Position numbers and translations under genes: made by a program. A DNA stretch of 12,591 nucleotides, taken from assembly GCA_030672545.1 (NCBI GenBank), contig DAOVGF010000080.1, forward strand, positions 1 through 12,591, in the 5' to 3' direction. This stretch comes from Candidatus Aerophobota bacterium. GTDB taxonomy: Bacteria; Aerophobota; Aerophobia; Aerophobales; Aerophobaceae. The notes under the pieces are model-generated. The model was not told where the DNA came from. It ran no database searches and saw only the letters and a list, made by a program, of their open reading frames with translations. This document shows, piece by piece, positions 1 to 7,524 of the stretch (position 1 is its first letter; the number at the start of each line of letters is the position of its first letter).

Positions 1-35
1 TCCTCGCTGGGCTCGGAAGAGGCTTAGCAACCCCT

Positions 36-87
36 GAGATTGCCACGCCTACTTTCAGCAGGCTCGCAATGACAGTGGAGGAATCTC
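36..87. repeat. Dispersed hairpin repeat, copy A (partial)
   Basis: The stretch GAGATTGCCACGCCT...AGGCTCGCAATGACA closely resembles 311-350 and, inverted, 4888-4927. Short inverted arms (ATTGC/GCAAT, with GCCT/AGGC inside) would fold as a hairpin, and outer arms GAGATT (36-41) and AATCTC (82-87) could extend it. It lies upstream of the promoter at 164 and holds no credible reading frame. The terminal motif seen in the other copies is not evident here, so this looks like a fragment or diverged copy. The rest of 88-163 shows nothing I can name. Confidence 0.7.
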
Positions 88-163
88 ACTTCTTCCAATG
101 ACACAGAGGAAAACAGTCTCGGCAGATCCCCACGTCTTAGGATTTTCGGGGAAAGCTGGTCGG

Positions 164-191
164 TTGACAAAAAAATAAAGGGCGGTATTAT
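164..191 (+). promoter_or_regulatory. Sigma-70-type promoter of the GRE/ABC operon
   Basis: A perfect -35 box TTGACA (164-169) is followed after 16 bp by TATTAT (186-191); shifting by one base gives ATTATA with 17-bp spacing. Both are near-consensus for a housekeeping sigma factor. Initiation would fall around 198-202, directly at the palindrome that follows. The first downstream gene starts at 470, so the leader would be about 270 nt and would contain repeat copy B. No start site has been mapped. Confidence 0.75.
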
Positions 192-200
192 AAGAATCAC

Positions 201-218
201 TATGTTAACGTTAACATA
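201..218 (+). promoter_or_regulatory. Perfect 18-bp LacI-family operator palindrome
   Basis: TATGTTAACGTTAACATA is exactly self-complementary with a central CG, the usual form of LacI/GalR-family operators, whose hinge helices insert at the central CpG. It begins about 9 bp after the -10 box, over the expected transcription start, a position that would block initiation. The LacI-type regulator at 5028-6071 in the same cluster is the natural candidate ligand. The inner 14 bp also fit the CcpA cre consensus, so a global catabolite regulator is an alternative. No second full copy was found in the window. Confidence 0.8.
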
Positions 219-255
219 TAGCCCATTAACTGGTGCTCTGCTTCCTCAGTAACTC

Positions 256-435
256 AATATTCTTTCTCTGTCATCAGACGTGGCCATCCTCAAGAGGGCA
301 TGCTTGCCCTGAGATTGCCACGCCTGCCTTTGGCAGGCTCGCAATGACAGTGGGAGGCTAAAGCCTCCCCTACACCTTTGGTGGCTCCGCTTCTCGCAAT
401 GACAAATCATTGTAAGGTTATTTGGGAAACTAACC
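256..435. repeat. Dispersed MITE-like repeat, copy B, in the operon leader
   Basis: This copy has three parts. At 256-310 is a segment (AATATTC, then GACGTGG..ATCC.CAAGAGG) matching copy D. At 311-350 is the GAGATTGCCACGCCTGCC/GGCAGG hairpin. At 352-369 is an inverted repeat GGGAGGCT-AA-AGCCTCCC shared with copy C. It ends at 415-435 with AGGTTATTTGGGAAACTAAC, the terminus shared by copies C and D. It lies between the promoter/operator and the GRE-1 start, so it would be transcribed as structured leader RNA. The minus-strand frame through it is repeat-derived and not called as a gene. Confidence 0.75.
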
Positions 436-456
436 ACCAGGAGTTAGATTCCTGGT
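436..456 (+). other. Small hairpin before the GRE-1 start
   Basis: ACCAGGA (436-442) and TCCTGGT (450-456) are perfect 7-bp complementary arms around a 7-nt loop. The left arm contains AGGAG, the best Shine-Dalgarno-like sequence nearby but 26 nt from the ATG at 470 and masked if the stem forms. The closer candidate is a weak AGG at 463-465. The hairpin could modulate translation, but this is only structural reasoning and such a small stem may be chance. Confidence 0.35.
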
Positions 457-469
457 AAGAGCAGGTAAA

Positions 470-2845
470 ATGACACTGTCTCAAAAAAACTACAGTGTTT
501 CTTCCCGGGTTCAAAGATTAAAAAAGGAGATTCTTTCAACTAAAAGGGAAATCTCTATGGAAAGAGCTATTTTGATGACTGAAAGTTTCCTGAAAACCCC
601 GGGAGAACCTACCATCATTCGAAGAGCTAAAGCTCTGAGACACATTTTAAATCATATTAAAATAAAGGTAACTTCGGATGAGTTAATCGTGGGAAGCAGG
701 TCTATTCTTCCCAGAGTAGGAGTGGTTGCTCCGGAGTGTTCAATCCGGTGGTTGAATGAAGAACTTGATACCATTAGTACCAGAGAGCAGGAATCTTTTT
801 TTATTAGTGAGGAAAACAAACGAAAACTGAGAGAAGAAATTTTTCCTTATTGGAAGGGAAAAACCTTAAAGAATGAGATTGAAAAGTCTCTTTCCCAAGA
901 AACTAAAATTGCTCGAGAGGCTAAGGTATTTACTTTAAACCAGACCACTCATAATCAAGGTCATATACTCCCCAATGTAGAGAAATGGCTGAAAAAAGGA
1001 ATCAGGGGATTACGTAAGCAAGTGAAAGAAAAGTTACTGGTATCTTATAATGATAGGGAGAAGACAAATTTTTATCGAGCAGTGGATATTTCGCTGAAGG
1101 GTGCATCTGAGTTTATTTTAAGATACGCAAAATTAGCCGAGTCTAAGGCGAGACAAAGTACTGGAGAAAAGAGAGAACACTTCGGAATAATTATGACTAA
1201 TTGTAAACATATTTCGGTTAATTCTCCGGCTACCTTTCCTCAAGCAGTCCAATCGCTCTGGTTTTTGTTCTTAATGCTCCATATAGAGTCGGTAGCCAGC
1301 TCCTTTTCTCCGGGGAGAATTGATCAATATTTATTCCCCTTTTATTCAAACGATATCAAGGAAAATATTCTGACACCGGAAAAAGCCCTGGAGATAATGG
1401 AGTGTTTGTGGCTAAAATTCAATGAAATTGTATTGTTGCGACCGGCCAAGGAAGTCAAATATTTCGCTGGTTTCCCCATAGGATTTAATGTGGCCCTGGG
1501 AGGAATAAATGAGAAAGGAGAAGATGTCACTAATGAGCTTTCATTTTTATGTTTAAAAGCTTCGGCCCATATTCGAATGCCTCAGCCAAATCTTTCGGTG
1601 CGTTTACATAATCGGACTTCCCAAAAATTTCTTATGGAAGTTAGCCAGGTAATTAGCCTGGGATTTGGGATGCCTCAGCTATTTAATGATGAAATAATCA
1701 TCCCTGCTTTATTAAACCGAGGGATTAAACCTGATGATGCCCGTAATTACGCCATTATTGGATGTGTAGAACTGGGAATTCCCGGGAAAAGCCTTGGTCT
1801 CAGTGATGCCGCGTTGTTTAACTTACCTAAATTATTAGAGTTAGTTATAAACAAGGGAAAAGATCGTCTCACCAACAGAAAAGCAGTCTTTTTAGATAAA
1901 TCAAACGGCCACTTCAACTCTTACGAATCTCTGGAGAAGGCGCTAAAGAAAGAAATGGATTATTTTGTTGATCAGATGGTGGCCGGATGCAACCTAGTAG
2001 ATCAAGTACAGGCCCGAATTCTTCCCACTCCATTCTTGTCTTCGGTAGTGGATGAATGTCTAAAGAAAGGTGAGGATGTATCTCGGGGGGGCGCCAGGTA
2101 TAATTTTACCGGACCTCAGGCCATCGGAGTAGCTAATTTGGCTGATTCTTTAATGGCCATCAAGAAATTTGTCTACCAAGAGCAACAAATAGATCTTCTC
2201 TCACTTAATCACCTATTAGACAAAAATTTTCTTGAGGATGAACCCTTACGACAAAGACTATTAAATTCTTCTCCTAAATTTGGAAACGATATTGATGAAG
2301 TTGATGAAATTGCCAGGAAGTGGGCCAGACATTACTGTTTATTAGTGGAGAGAAATAAGAATCCCCGAGGGGGAAGCTACCAACCAGGACTTTACACAAT
2401 CTCAGCCCATGTTCCCTTGGGTTTAGTTGTTGGGGCTACCCCAGATGGCAGACGAGCTGGGGAACCCCTGGCCGATGGAGGACTTTCTCCCGTTAGAGAA
2501 AGAGAGAAGAAGGGGCCTACGGCGGTCCTTAAGTCAGTTAGTAAAATAGATCAACTACTTTCATCCAATGGATCATTGCTTAACTTGAAATTCCATCCCA
2601 GTGTTTTTGGAGGGGAAGAATCCCTGAAAAAATTTGCTGATTTCCTGGCCGGTTTTGTTCAACTGAAGTGTACGCATGTTCAATTTAATATTATATCAGC
2701 AGACATTTTGCAGCAGGCCAAAAAGAATCCAGAAGCTTTTGGAAACCTGGTAGTCAGGGTGGCTGGTTACAGTGCTTATTTTGTCGAGCTGGATGAATCC
2801 TTGCAGAATGACATTATTGCCAGAACTGAATATGCCGGACTATGA
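470..2845 (+). CDS. pflD: PflD-like glycyl radical enzyme (C-O lyase type), GRE-1
   Basis: A 791-residue glycyl radical enzyme. The active-site loop has Cys432 in a G-C-V-E motif with Glu434, the Cys-x-Glu signature of the dehydratase/lyase GREs; true pyruvate formate-lyase has two adjacent cysteines. The C-terminal radical loop R-V-A-G-Y-S-A places the glycyl radical on Gly766, 25 residues from the end as expected. From memory it resembles E. coli PflD over its full length (for example FPYW, FAGFP.G, GCVEL.IPG, ATPDGR.AGE.LADGGLSP, GNDIDEVD). PflD is reported to cleave 1,5-anhydromannitol-6-phosphate to 1-deoxyfructose-6-phosphate. The activase gene follows directly and a ROK kinase comes next, which fits a phosphorylated sugar substrate. 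The start agrees with PflD alignment, although its ribosome-binding site is weak (AGG at 463). Enzyme class is sure; substrate is inferred. Confidence 0.9.
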   Translation: MTLSQKNYSVSSRVQRLKKEILSTKREISMERAILMTESFLKTPGEPTIIRRAKALRHILNHIKIKVTSDELIVGSRSILPRVGVVAPECSIRWLNEELDTISTREQESFFISEENKRKLREEIFPYWKGKTLKNEIEKSLSQETKIAREAKVFTLNQTTHNQGHILPNVEKWLKKGIRGLRKQVKEKLLVSYNDREKTNFYRAVDISLKGASEFILRYAKLAESKARQSTGEKREHFGIIMTNCKHISVNSPATFPQAVQSLWFLFLMLHIESVASSFSPGRIDQYLFPFYSNDIKENILTPEKALEIMECLWLKFNEIVLLRPAKEVKYFAGFPIGFNVALGGINEKGEDVTNELSFLCLKASAHIRMPQPNLSVRLHNRTSQKFLMEVSQVISLGFGMPQLFNDEIIIPALLNRGIKPDDARNYAIIGCVELGIPGKSLGLSDAALFNLPKLLELVINKGKDRLTNRKAVFLDKSNGHFNSYESLEKALKKEMDYFVDQMVAGCNLVDQVQARILPTPFLSSVVDECLKKGEDVSRGGARYNFTGPQAIGVANLADSLMAIKKFVYQEQQIDLLSLNHLLDKNFLEDEPLRQRLLNSSPKFGNDIDEVDEIARKWARHYCLLVERNKNPRGGSYQPGLYTISAHVPLGLVVGATPDGRRAGEPLADGGLSPVREREKKGPTAVLKSVSKIDQLLSSNGSLLNLKFHPSVFGGEESLKKFADFLAGFVQLKCTHVQFNIISADILQQAKKNPEAFGNLVVRVAGYSAYFVELDESLQNDIIARTEYAGL

Positions 2846-2849
2846 GATT

Positions 2850-3797
2850 ATGAAAGAACAGGAGAAAAACTTGACCCTTTCTAGCGAGCTTAATCATCCA
2901 GGGAGGGTTTTCGATATCCAACGATTCAGTCTTCATGATGGACCGGGCATTCGCACCATCGTGTTTCTCAAGGGCTGTCCTCTTAGTTGTTTATGGTGTT
3001 CAAATCCAGAAGGGATAAGTTATCAAAGAGAATTAATGTATTTCCCTAATAAATGCATCGGTTGCCAAACCTGTGTGAATACCTGCCCGAAAACTGCTTT
3101 AACCTTTAAAAAAGGAACTATCAGAATTGAGAGGAACAAATGTGACCATTGTGGCCAATGCGCGGAAGCCTGTCCTTCAGAAGCACTGCGTATCAGTGGA
3201 AAAGATCTATCCGTAGAAGAAGTTATCAAGGAAGTAGAAAAAGATCTGGTTTTTTACCAGGTTTCCGGAGGAGGAATAACTATTTCAGGCGGTGAGCCCA
3301 TGAACCAACCGGAATTTGTAATTTCATTATTGTTGGCCGCTAAAAAGGCAGGAATTAATACCGCCCTGGAAACGTGTGGTTATGCCAATACAGAAACTTT
3401 TCTCCAGGTTTTAGCCCAGGTTGATTACTTGCTTTACGATATCAAACATATGTATCCGCAAAAACACCGAAAGTTTACCGGTAAAGATAATAAGATAATT
3501 TTAGAAAATTTGAAACAGGCTGTTAAAACCGTGTCCTGTTTAACGGTACGTGTTCCCTTGATTCCTGGATTCAATGATTCATCCGAGGAAGTAATGGAGA
3601 TCGCTTCTTTTGTCTCGTCCCTTTCCATTACCTCTTTGGACATCTTACCCTACCACAGGCTTGGTTTATCGAAATACCGAAGTTTGGGAAAACTCTCTGG
3701 AATGGATCGGATAAAGCCTTTGGAACGAAGTAGAGCCGAAGAATTGAAATATAAGATAGAGGAGAAATATCTTCTGAAAGTTCGAGTGGGAGGATAG
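2850..3797 (+). CDS. Glycyl radical enzyme activase (radical SAM)
   Basis: About 315 residues. An N-terminal R-F-S-L-H-D-G-P-G-I-R-T motif precedes the radical-SAM cluster Cys43-x3-Cys47-x2-Cys50. Two ferredoxin-type 4Fe-4S motifs follow (Cys69/72/75/79 and Cys98/101/104/108), then the SAM-binding S-G-G-E-P. This is the arrangement of activases for non-PFL GREs (PflC/YbiY, CutD type); PflA lacks the ferredoxin insert. It would use S-adenosylmethionine to generate the glycyl radical on GRE-1. The frame is open from 2772, inside the GRE-1 gene, but conserved sequence begins later. ATG 2850, 4 bp after the GRE-1 stop, is the likeliest start and ATG 2832 is possible; neither has a strong ribosome-binding site, which suggests translational coupling. 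It is the only activase in the window and may also serve GRE-2. Confidence 0.92.
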   Translation: MKEQEKNLTLSSELNHPGRVFDIQRFSLHDGPGIRTIVFLKGCPLSCLWCSNPEGISYQRELMYFPNKCIGCQTCVNTCPKTALTFKKGTIRIERNKCDHCGQCAEACPSEALRISGKDLSVEEVIKEVEKDLVFYQVSGGGITISGGEPMNQPEFVISLLLAAKKAGINTALETCGYANTETFLQVLAQVDYLLYDIKHMYPQKHRKFTGKDNKIILENLKQAVKTVSCLTVRVPLIPGFNDSSEEVMEIASFVSSLSITSLDILPYHRLGLSKYRSLGKLSGMDRIKPLERSRAEELKYKIEEKYLLKVRVGG

Positions 3798-3802
3798 ACG
3801 AA

Positions 3803-4837
3803 ATGGCCAAAGCAATTGTGGGAGTGGACATCGGCGGAACCAAAATCAAAGAGGCTCTGTATAGCGCTAATGCGGCCCTACTTGATCACTTAACCTTTTC
3901 TACCCGGGCGGAACATACCTGGCCTGATACCGTTAAGAAATTGATTGACAATATCAAGGCTATTTTAATTAAAAATAAGGTTAAAGTTGCTGACCTGGGA
4001 AGTATAGGCGTAGTTGCCCCGGGTCCTTTAGATATTTATACTGGAGTAATCTTAAATCCACCAAACTTACCCGGGTGGCGGAACGTTCCTCTGAAAGAAA
4101 TTTTGGAACAGGAGTTTGAATGCCCAGTAAAACTTGATAATGATGCTAATGTTGGTGCCCTGGGAGAGTTATATTTTGGAGCCGGAAAAAATAATGATAA
4201 TTTAGTCTATATTACTATTAGTACTGGGATCGGAGGAGGAATAATCATTGACCGAAAGCTCTATCGAGGCTGGAATTCTCTGGCCGGGGAAGTGGGACAT
4301 TTCACCATAGATCCGGCTGGCCCAATCTGCCGTTGTGGCCAGGTGGGATGCTTAGAAGCCTTTGCTTCTGGTCCCAGCCTGGTGAGACAAATGAAAGAAA
4401 AGCTAAAAGGCGAGCCAGATACAATCTTTAGGAAAGTGGTGCCGGATGACCTGGAACATTTCTCGGCCCGAGATGTACTAAAGGCAGCTCGGGAAGGAAG
4501 CAGTTTAGCCAACGAAGTTTTAGAAGTGGCTATTAAATATTTGGCCCTGGGTATTTCTATCGTAAATTATATTGTGAACCCAGAGAAATTTATTCTCGGA
4601 GGAGGAGTTATCCAAACCGATCGGGCAGATGAATTAATTATTAAGCCGCTAATTAAAAAACTCCAGGAAATCTGTCGTTATAAACCTTTTTTAACTCCGG
4701 TAGTGAAAGCTCTCTTGGGCTATGACTCGGTTATATGGGGTTGTTATGCCTTAGCCAAAAGTGCCATTCCGAGTGATGGCGAGGGGCAAGATTCCTCACT
4801 TCGTTCGGGTAAGGGTGACTTCAGTCGCCCCTGGTGA
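3803..4837 (+). CDS. ROK-family sugar kinase with repeat-derived C-terminal tail
   Basis: 344 residues. The N-terminal phosphate-binding motif D-I-G-G-T-K is at residues 9-14 and the catalytic Asp114 lies in L-D-N-D-A-N. The ROK zinc site is His166 with Cys176, Cys178 and Cys183 in C-R-C-G-Q-V-G-C-L-E. The fold is a cytosolic ATP-dependent hexokinase. In this operon it probably phosphorylates the sugar or anhydrohexitol delivered by the ABC importer, giving the GRE substrate. GGAGG at 3789-3793, inside the end of the activase gene, is well placed for ATG 3803. The family usually ends near residue 321 here; the final 23 codons (322-344) run into a dispersed repeat that starts at about 4765, apparently replacing the original stop. 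The exact sugar cannot be read from the sequence, and a ROK glucokinase or N-acetyl-sugar kinase cannot be excluded. Confidence 0.9.
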   Translation: MAKAIVGVDIGGTKIKEALYSANAALLDHLTFSTRAEHTWPDTVKKLIDNIKAILIKNKVKVADLGSIGVVAPGPLDIYTGVILNPPNLPGWRNVPLKEILEQEFECPVKLDNDANVGALGELYFGAGKNNDNLVYITISTGIGGGIIIDRKLYRGWNSLAGEVGHFTIDPAGPICRCGQVGCLEAFASGPSLVRQMKEKLKGEPDTIFRKVVPDDLEHFSARDVLKAAREGSSLANEVLEVAIKYLALGISIVNYIVNPEKFILGGGVIQTDRADELIIKPLIKKLQEICRYKPFLTPVVKALLGYDSVIWGCYALAKSAIPSDGEGQDSSLRSGKGDFSRPW

Positions 4838-5010
4838 AGCAAGAAATAGAGGCAATTTGGGAAGCTAAAGCCTCCCCTACCCTCTTCTGTCATTGCGAGC
4901 CTGCCAGGGGCAGGCGTGGCAATCTCAGGGAAAGCATGTTCCGAATGAAATGAGGAATCTCGCTCCTCACAGTGGTAGAGGAAGAATATTAGGTTATTTG
5001 GAAAACACAC
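4765..5010. repeat. Dispersed MITE-like repeat, copy C (overlaps ROK kinase 3' end)
   Basis: It begins with CATTCCGAGTGATGGCGAGG inside the last codons of the ROK gene. It continues with GGGAAGCT-AA-AGCCTCCC (4859-4876, as in copy B) and the TCATTGCGAGCCTGCC/GGCAGGCGTGGCAATCTC hairpin (about 4888-4927), inverted relative to copies A and B. It ends with AGGTTATTTGGAAAACACAC at 4991-5010, the terminus shared with copies B and D. It fills nearly the whole gap between the kinase and the LacI gene, whose ATG is 17 nt further on. No promoter or intrinsic terminator with a T-run is clear inside it. Confidence 0.75.
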
Positions 5011-5027
5011 TACCATAAGGAATGGAG

Positions 5028-6071
5028 ATGGAATCCACTATGAAGGACGTGGCCAAGTTGGCCGGTACTTCTCTAATGACAGTGTCGAGGGTTCTCGATG
5101 GTAGTAAGAACGTAGCCCCGGAAACCCGCGGAAAAATACGGCAGGCGATAAGAAAATTGCACTATCGACCGCACCGGACGGCTATTGAATTGAGAACTAA
5201 ACGGTCCAACTTAGTGGGGGTAGTTATGGCCGACATTGCCAATCCATTTTATCCTCCCATCGTTCGGGGCATTGAAGATGTGTGCCGGGAACATGATTAT
5301 AACGTGATATTATGCAATACTGATGAAGATACCCAGAGAGAAAATAATTTCATCCAAGTCCTTAAAGAGCGCTATGCCGAGGCGATTATTATTTGTTCAG
5401 CAAAACCGAAAATTGATAATCAGGCAGAATTGTTTGCCTCTTTTCGCAGCACCGTATTTTTGAATCGAAGGCCTCGAAATGTTAACGGAGATTTAGTTAT
5501 CAGTGACAATTTGAGGGGTGCTTACCTGGCCATTGAGTACTTAATAGGAAAGGGACATCAAAAAATCGCGGTTATTAACGGCTCGCAGCGTTTCAGTACC
5601 GGAAGAGAGCGTTTCCAGGGGGCAAAAAAGGCTATGGCAGATAAGGGGATTCGATTAGAGGATAAATATGTAAAATTTACCAATTCTTCCATTGAGGGCG
5701 GATATTGTGCCGCAAAAGAACTTCTTAATCTACCTTCACTCCCTACGGCTATCTTCTCTGGTAACAACTTTATGACCCTGGGCTTAATGAAGGCGATTAA
5801 AGAGGCCCGGATAAAAGTTCCTGATATAGTTTCGGTAGTCGGTTTTGACGAAACCAATTGGAGCGAAATCACTAACCCTTCTCTCACCACCATTAAGCAG
5901 CCGACCTACGAAATGGGAGTAGTGGCAGCAAAACTTATTATGTTTAGGCTTAATAATCCCCAAAGTCCCTACGTGGAGAAGAAATTAAAGCCTACGTTGA
6001 TTATACGGGATTCCGTAAAACAAATAGTCCAACATCAAACTACTATTACCGGGGTCTTGATGGCAAACTGA
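5028..6071 (+). CDS. LacI/GalR-family transcriptional regulator
   Basis: About 347 residues. The N-terminal helix-turn-helix (roughly residues 5-24, K-D-V-A-K-L-A-G-T-S..T-V-S-R-V-L) is followed by a hinge (Y-R-P...A-I-E-L-R-T) and a periplasmic-binding-protein-like effector domain opening N-L-V-G-V-V-M-A-D-I-A-N-P-F-Y. The C-terminal V-G-F-D-E and T-T-I-K-Q-P motifs are also typical. It probably senses the imported sugar or its phosphate and represses this operon. The palindrome at 201-218 is the obvious candidate operator, but nothing in the sequence proves the pairing. ATG 5028 is preferred because AAGGA (5017-5021) lies 6 nt upstream; ATG 5022 would add two residues but overlaps that site. 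Repeat copy C lies just upstream. Confidence 0.93.
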   Translation: MESTMKDVAKLAGTSLMTVSRVLDGSKNVAPETRGKIRQAIRKLHYRPHRTAIELRTKRSNLVGVVMADIANPFYPPIVRGIEDVCREHDYNVILCNTDEDTQRENNFIQVLKERYAEAIIICSAKPKIDNQAELFASFRSTVFLNRRPRNVNGDLVISDNLRGAYLAIEYLIGKGHQKIAVINGSQRFSTGRERFQGAKKAMADKGIRLEDKYVKFTNSSIEGGYCAAKELLNLPSLPTAIFSGNNFMTLGLMKAIKEARIKVPDIVSVVGFDETNWSEITNPSLTTIKQPTYEMGVVAAKLIMFRLNNPQSPYVEKKLKPTLIIRDSVKQIVQHQTTITGVLMAN

Positions 6072-6120
6072 AGGTTAGGTTAAAAGGGTACGATTGTCGG
6101 CAAATAAACCATAAAGAGGT

Positions 6121-6131
6121 AAGGAGGTGAT
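6121..6131 (+). promoter_or_regulatory. Full-length anti-SD-complementary sequence before the binding-protein gene
   Basis: AAGGAGGTGAT matches 11 nt of the complement of the conserved 16S rRNA 3' tail. The only nearby start (ATG 6130) overlaps it, too close for ordinary initiation. That frame would encode just 20 residues, ending at 6192 and overlapping the real binding-protein start at 6179. It may be a ribosome standby site or a leader-peptide signal boosting the binding protein. Chance is possible in a purine-rich leader. I see no clear -35/-10 pair in 6072-6178. Confidence 0.4.
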
Positions 6132-6178
6132 GAAATCAGGAGTCGTGGGTGGAATGATTTTCCAAGAAGGAGAAAAAA

Positions 6179-7507
6179 ATGTTAAAAGGTAAGAGATGGT
6201 TAAGTATAACCATGGTAGTTGTGGTCCTCGGGGTAATGTTTGTCGCAGGATCAGTATGGGCCAGTCCTGGTGACAAAACCACCATTCACATTTTGGTCCG
6301 TACCGGTGCCGAAGCTGATGGTATGAAAGTGGCAGCCGATTACTACAATAAGAATGTCACTCCGCAAACAGGCATCAATGTGGTTATTGACGAAATTGGT
6401 CGACACGGATATCTCACCAGAGTAGTAACTATGTTACTGGGAAGATCGCCTAAATACGATGCTGCCTTCCTTCTCTCCAATTATGTGGGAGAAGCGGCCA
6501 GCGCTGGAGTTATTGAGCCTCTGGATGGATACTTCGCCGATAAACAACTCTATCCCTACGATAAAGAGAAAGTGGGTTTCCTGCCTGTTTCTTTTAAGTC
6601 AGTGGAGTATAAAGGACAAATATACGCCTTTCCCTTTGTGATCAGTACCATGTTTTTGTACTATCGCAAAGACCTCATTGATGATCCCGAAAAACTGAAT
6701 ACCTGGGATGGTTTTCTGGACATGGCCAAACAGTTTACCAGAAGCCATAATCCTGATTCTCCTACGGAATTCGGGACGGTTATGCAAGGAAAACCGGGAG
6801 AGTGTATGCCCAAAGAATGGTACGTCTATTTCTGGTCTTTCGGGGGTAAATTTTTCGACGAGAACTGGAAACCTCAATTTAACAGTCCGGCCGCCGTAGA
6901 AGCCCTCCAGTATAAGGTAGACCTGGTGCGGAAGTACAAAGTAGCTCCTCCCGACGTAGACACCTACGAATATATGGAAGTACTATCTGCTCTGGCTACC
7001 GGTAAGGTTCCCTTTGCTATTCAATGGGACGCTGCTTATGGGGACATTCAAAGGCAAACGGGTGGTACCATGATGAACATTGCCATTCGACAAACACCTT
7101 GCAAATCCGGGGTTGACCCGGCGGCTTTCACCCATACCTGGACCTTCCCCATTAATGCTTATTCCAAACACAAGAAGGAAGCATTTAAGTTTTTGGCCTG
7201 GATGACCAGTGACCCGGAAGGCTCTCTGTGGGTAGCCAAGAAGATGACCATTCCTCTTCCTACCAAGCAGGTGTTCTTCAATCCGGATGTTCTATCAGTC
7301 AATCCTCAGTGGGAATACATGTTTGAGTTCATGAAGGCATATGGTCAGGCCGAAGTAGCCATTCCGGAATGGCCTATGATTCATGATACCATCAATACCT
7401 TCTTCTCTATGGCTTTTGCCGGGGAGATAACTCCTCAGGCAGCTTGTGATCTGGTAAACACCAAGGTAGATGATATTATGAGACGGGGTGGCTATTACAA
7501 CAAGTAA
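6179..7507 (+). CDS. ABC transporter sugar-binding protein (extracellular solute-binding family 1)
   Basis: 442 residues. A Sec signal peptide spans residues 1-28: K-G-K-R basic end, hydrophobic V-V-V-V-L-G-V-M-F-V-A core, V-W-A cleavage site before Ser29. No lipobox cysteine is present, so the mature protein is probably soluble in a periplasm rather than lipid-anchored. The rest reads as a MalE/UgpB-type binding protein (for example A-F-P-F-V-I-S-T-M-F-L-Y-Y-R-K-D-L, and T-W-D-G-F-L-D-M-A-K). It would capture the substrate for the two permeases downstream. Start: AAGGAG at 6167-6172 with 6-nt spacing to ATG 6179. It is followed by a strong hairpin at 7525-7563. The ligand is unknown; a carbohydrate is expected from family and context. 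Confidence 0.93.
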   Translation: MLKGKRWLSITMVVVVLGVMFVAGSVWASPGDKTTIHILVRTGAEADGMKVAADYYNKNVTPQTGINVVIDEIGRHGYLTRVVTMLLGRSPKYDAAFLLSNYVGEAASAGVIEPLDGYFADKQLYPYDKEKVGFLPVSFKSVEYKGQIYAFPFVISTMFLYYRKDLIDDPEKLNTWDGFLDMAKQFTRSHNPDSPTEFGTVMQGKPGECMPKEWYVYFWSFGGKFFDENWKPQFNSPAAVEALQYKVDLVRKYKVAPPDVDTYEYMEVLSALATGKVPFAIQWDAAYGDIQRQTGGTMMNIAIRQTPCKSGVDPAAFTHTWTFPINAYSKHKKEAFKFLAWMTSDPEGSLWVAKKMTIPLPTKQVFFNPDVLSVNPQWEYMFEFMKAYGQAEVAIPEWPMIHDTINTFFSMAFAGEITPQAACDLVNTKVDDIMRRGGYYNK

Positions 7508-7524
7508 CTCTAAGGGGAAAAACT

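Noticed and set aside
352..369. GGGAGGCT-AA-AGCCTCCC inverted repeat as an attenuator terminator in the leader
   Set aside because: The loop is only 2 nt and no T-run follows; the same unit recurs at 4859-4876, so it is better explained as part of the dispersed repeat.
36..435. Possible CRISPR array from repeated GAGATTGCCACGCCT-type units
   Set aside because: Copies are few, diverged, in both orientations, thousands of bases apart, with no regular spacers and no cas genes.
246..437. Minus-strand frame of 63 codons, with similar frames at 4744-5016 (minus) and 12240-12455 (plus), all encoding look-alike peptides such as F-P-N-N-L...C-H-C-E
   Set aside because: The shared peptides come from shared repeat DNA translated in the same relative frame, a common source of spurious annotations; there is no codon-level or contextual support for real genes.
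470..2845. Annotation as pyruvate formate-lyase
   Set aside because: The active-site loop has one cysteine in G-C-V-E rather than the adjacent cysteine pair of PFL; it belongs with dehydratase/lyase GREs. The same holds for GRE-2.
2772..2849. Longer activase N-terminus starting inside the GRE-1 gene
   Set aside because: These codons overlap the conserved glycyl-loop coding sequence in another frame, encode no conserved activase sequence and have no ribosome-binding site.
3023..3849. Minus-strand open frames across the activase and start of the kinase gene
   Set aside because: They are shadows of strongly conserved plus-strand genes, with no recognisable domains or ribosome-binding sites.
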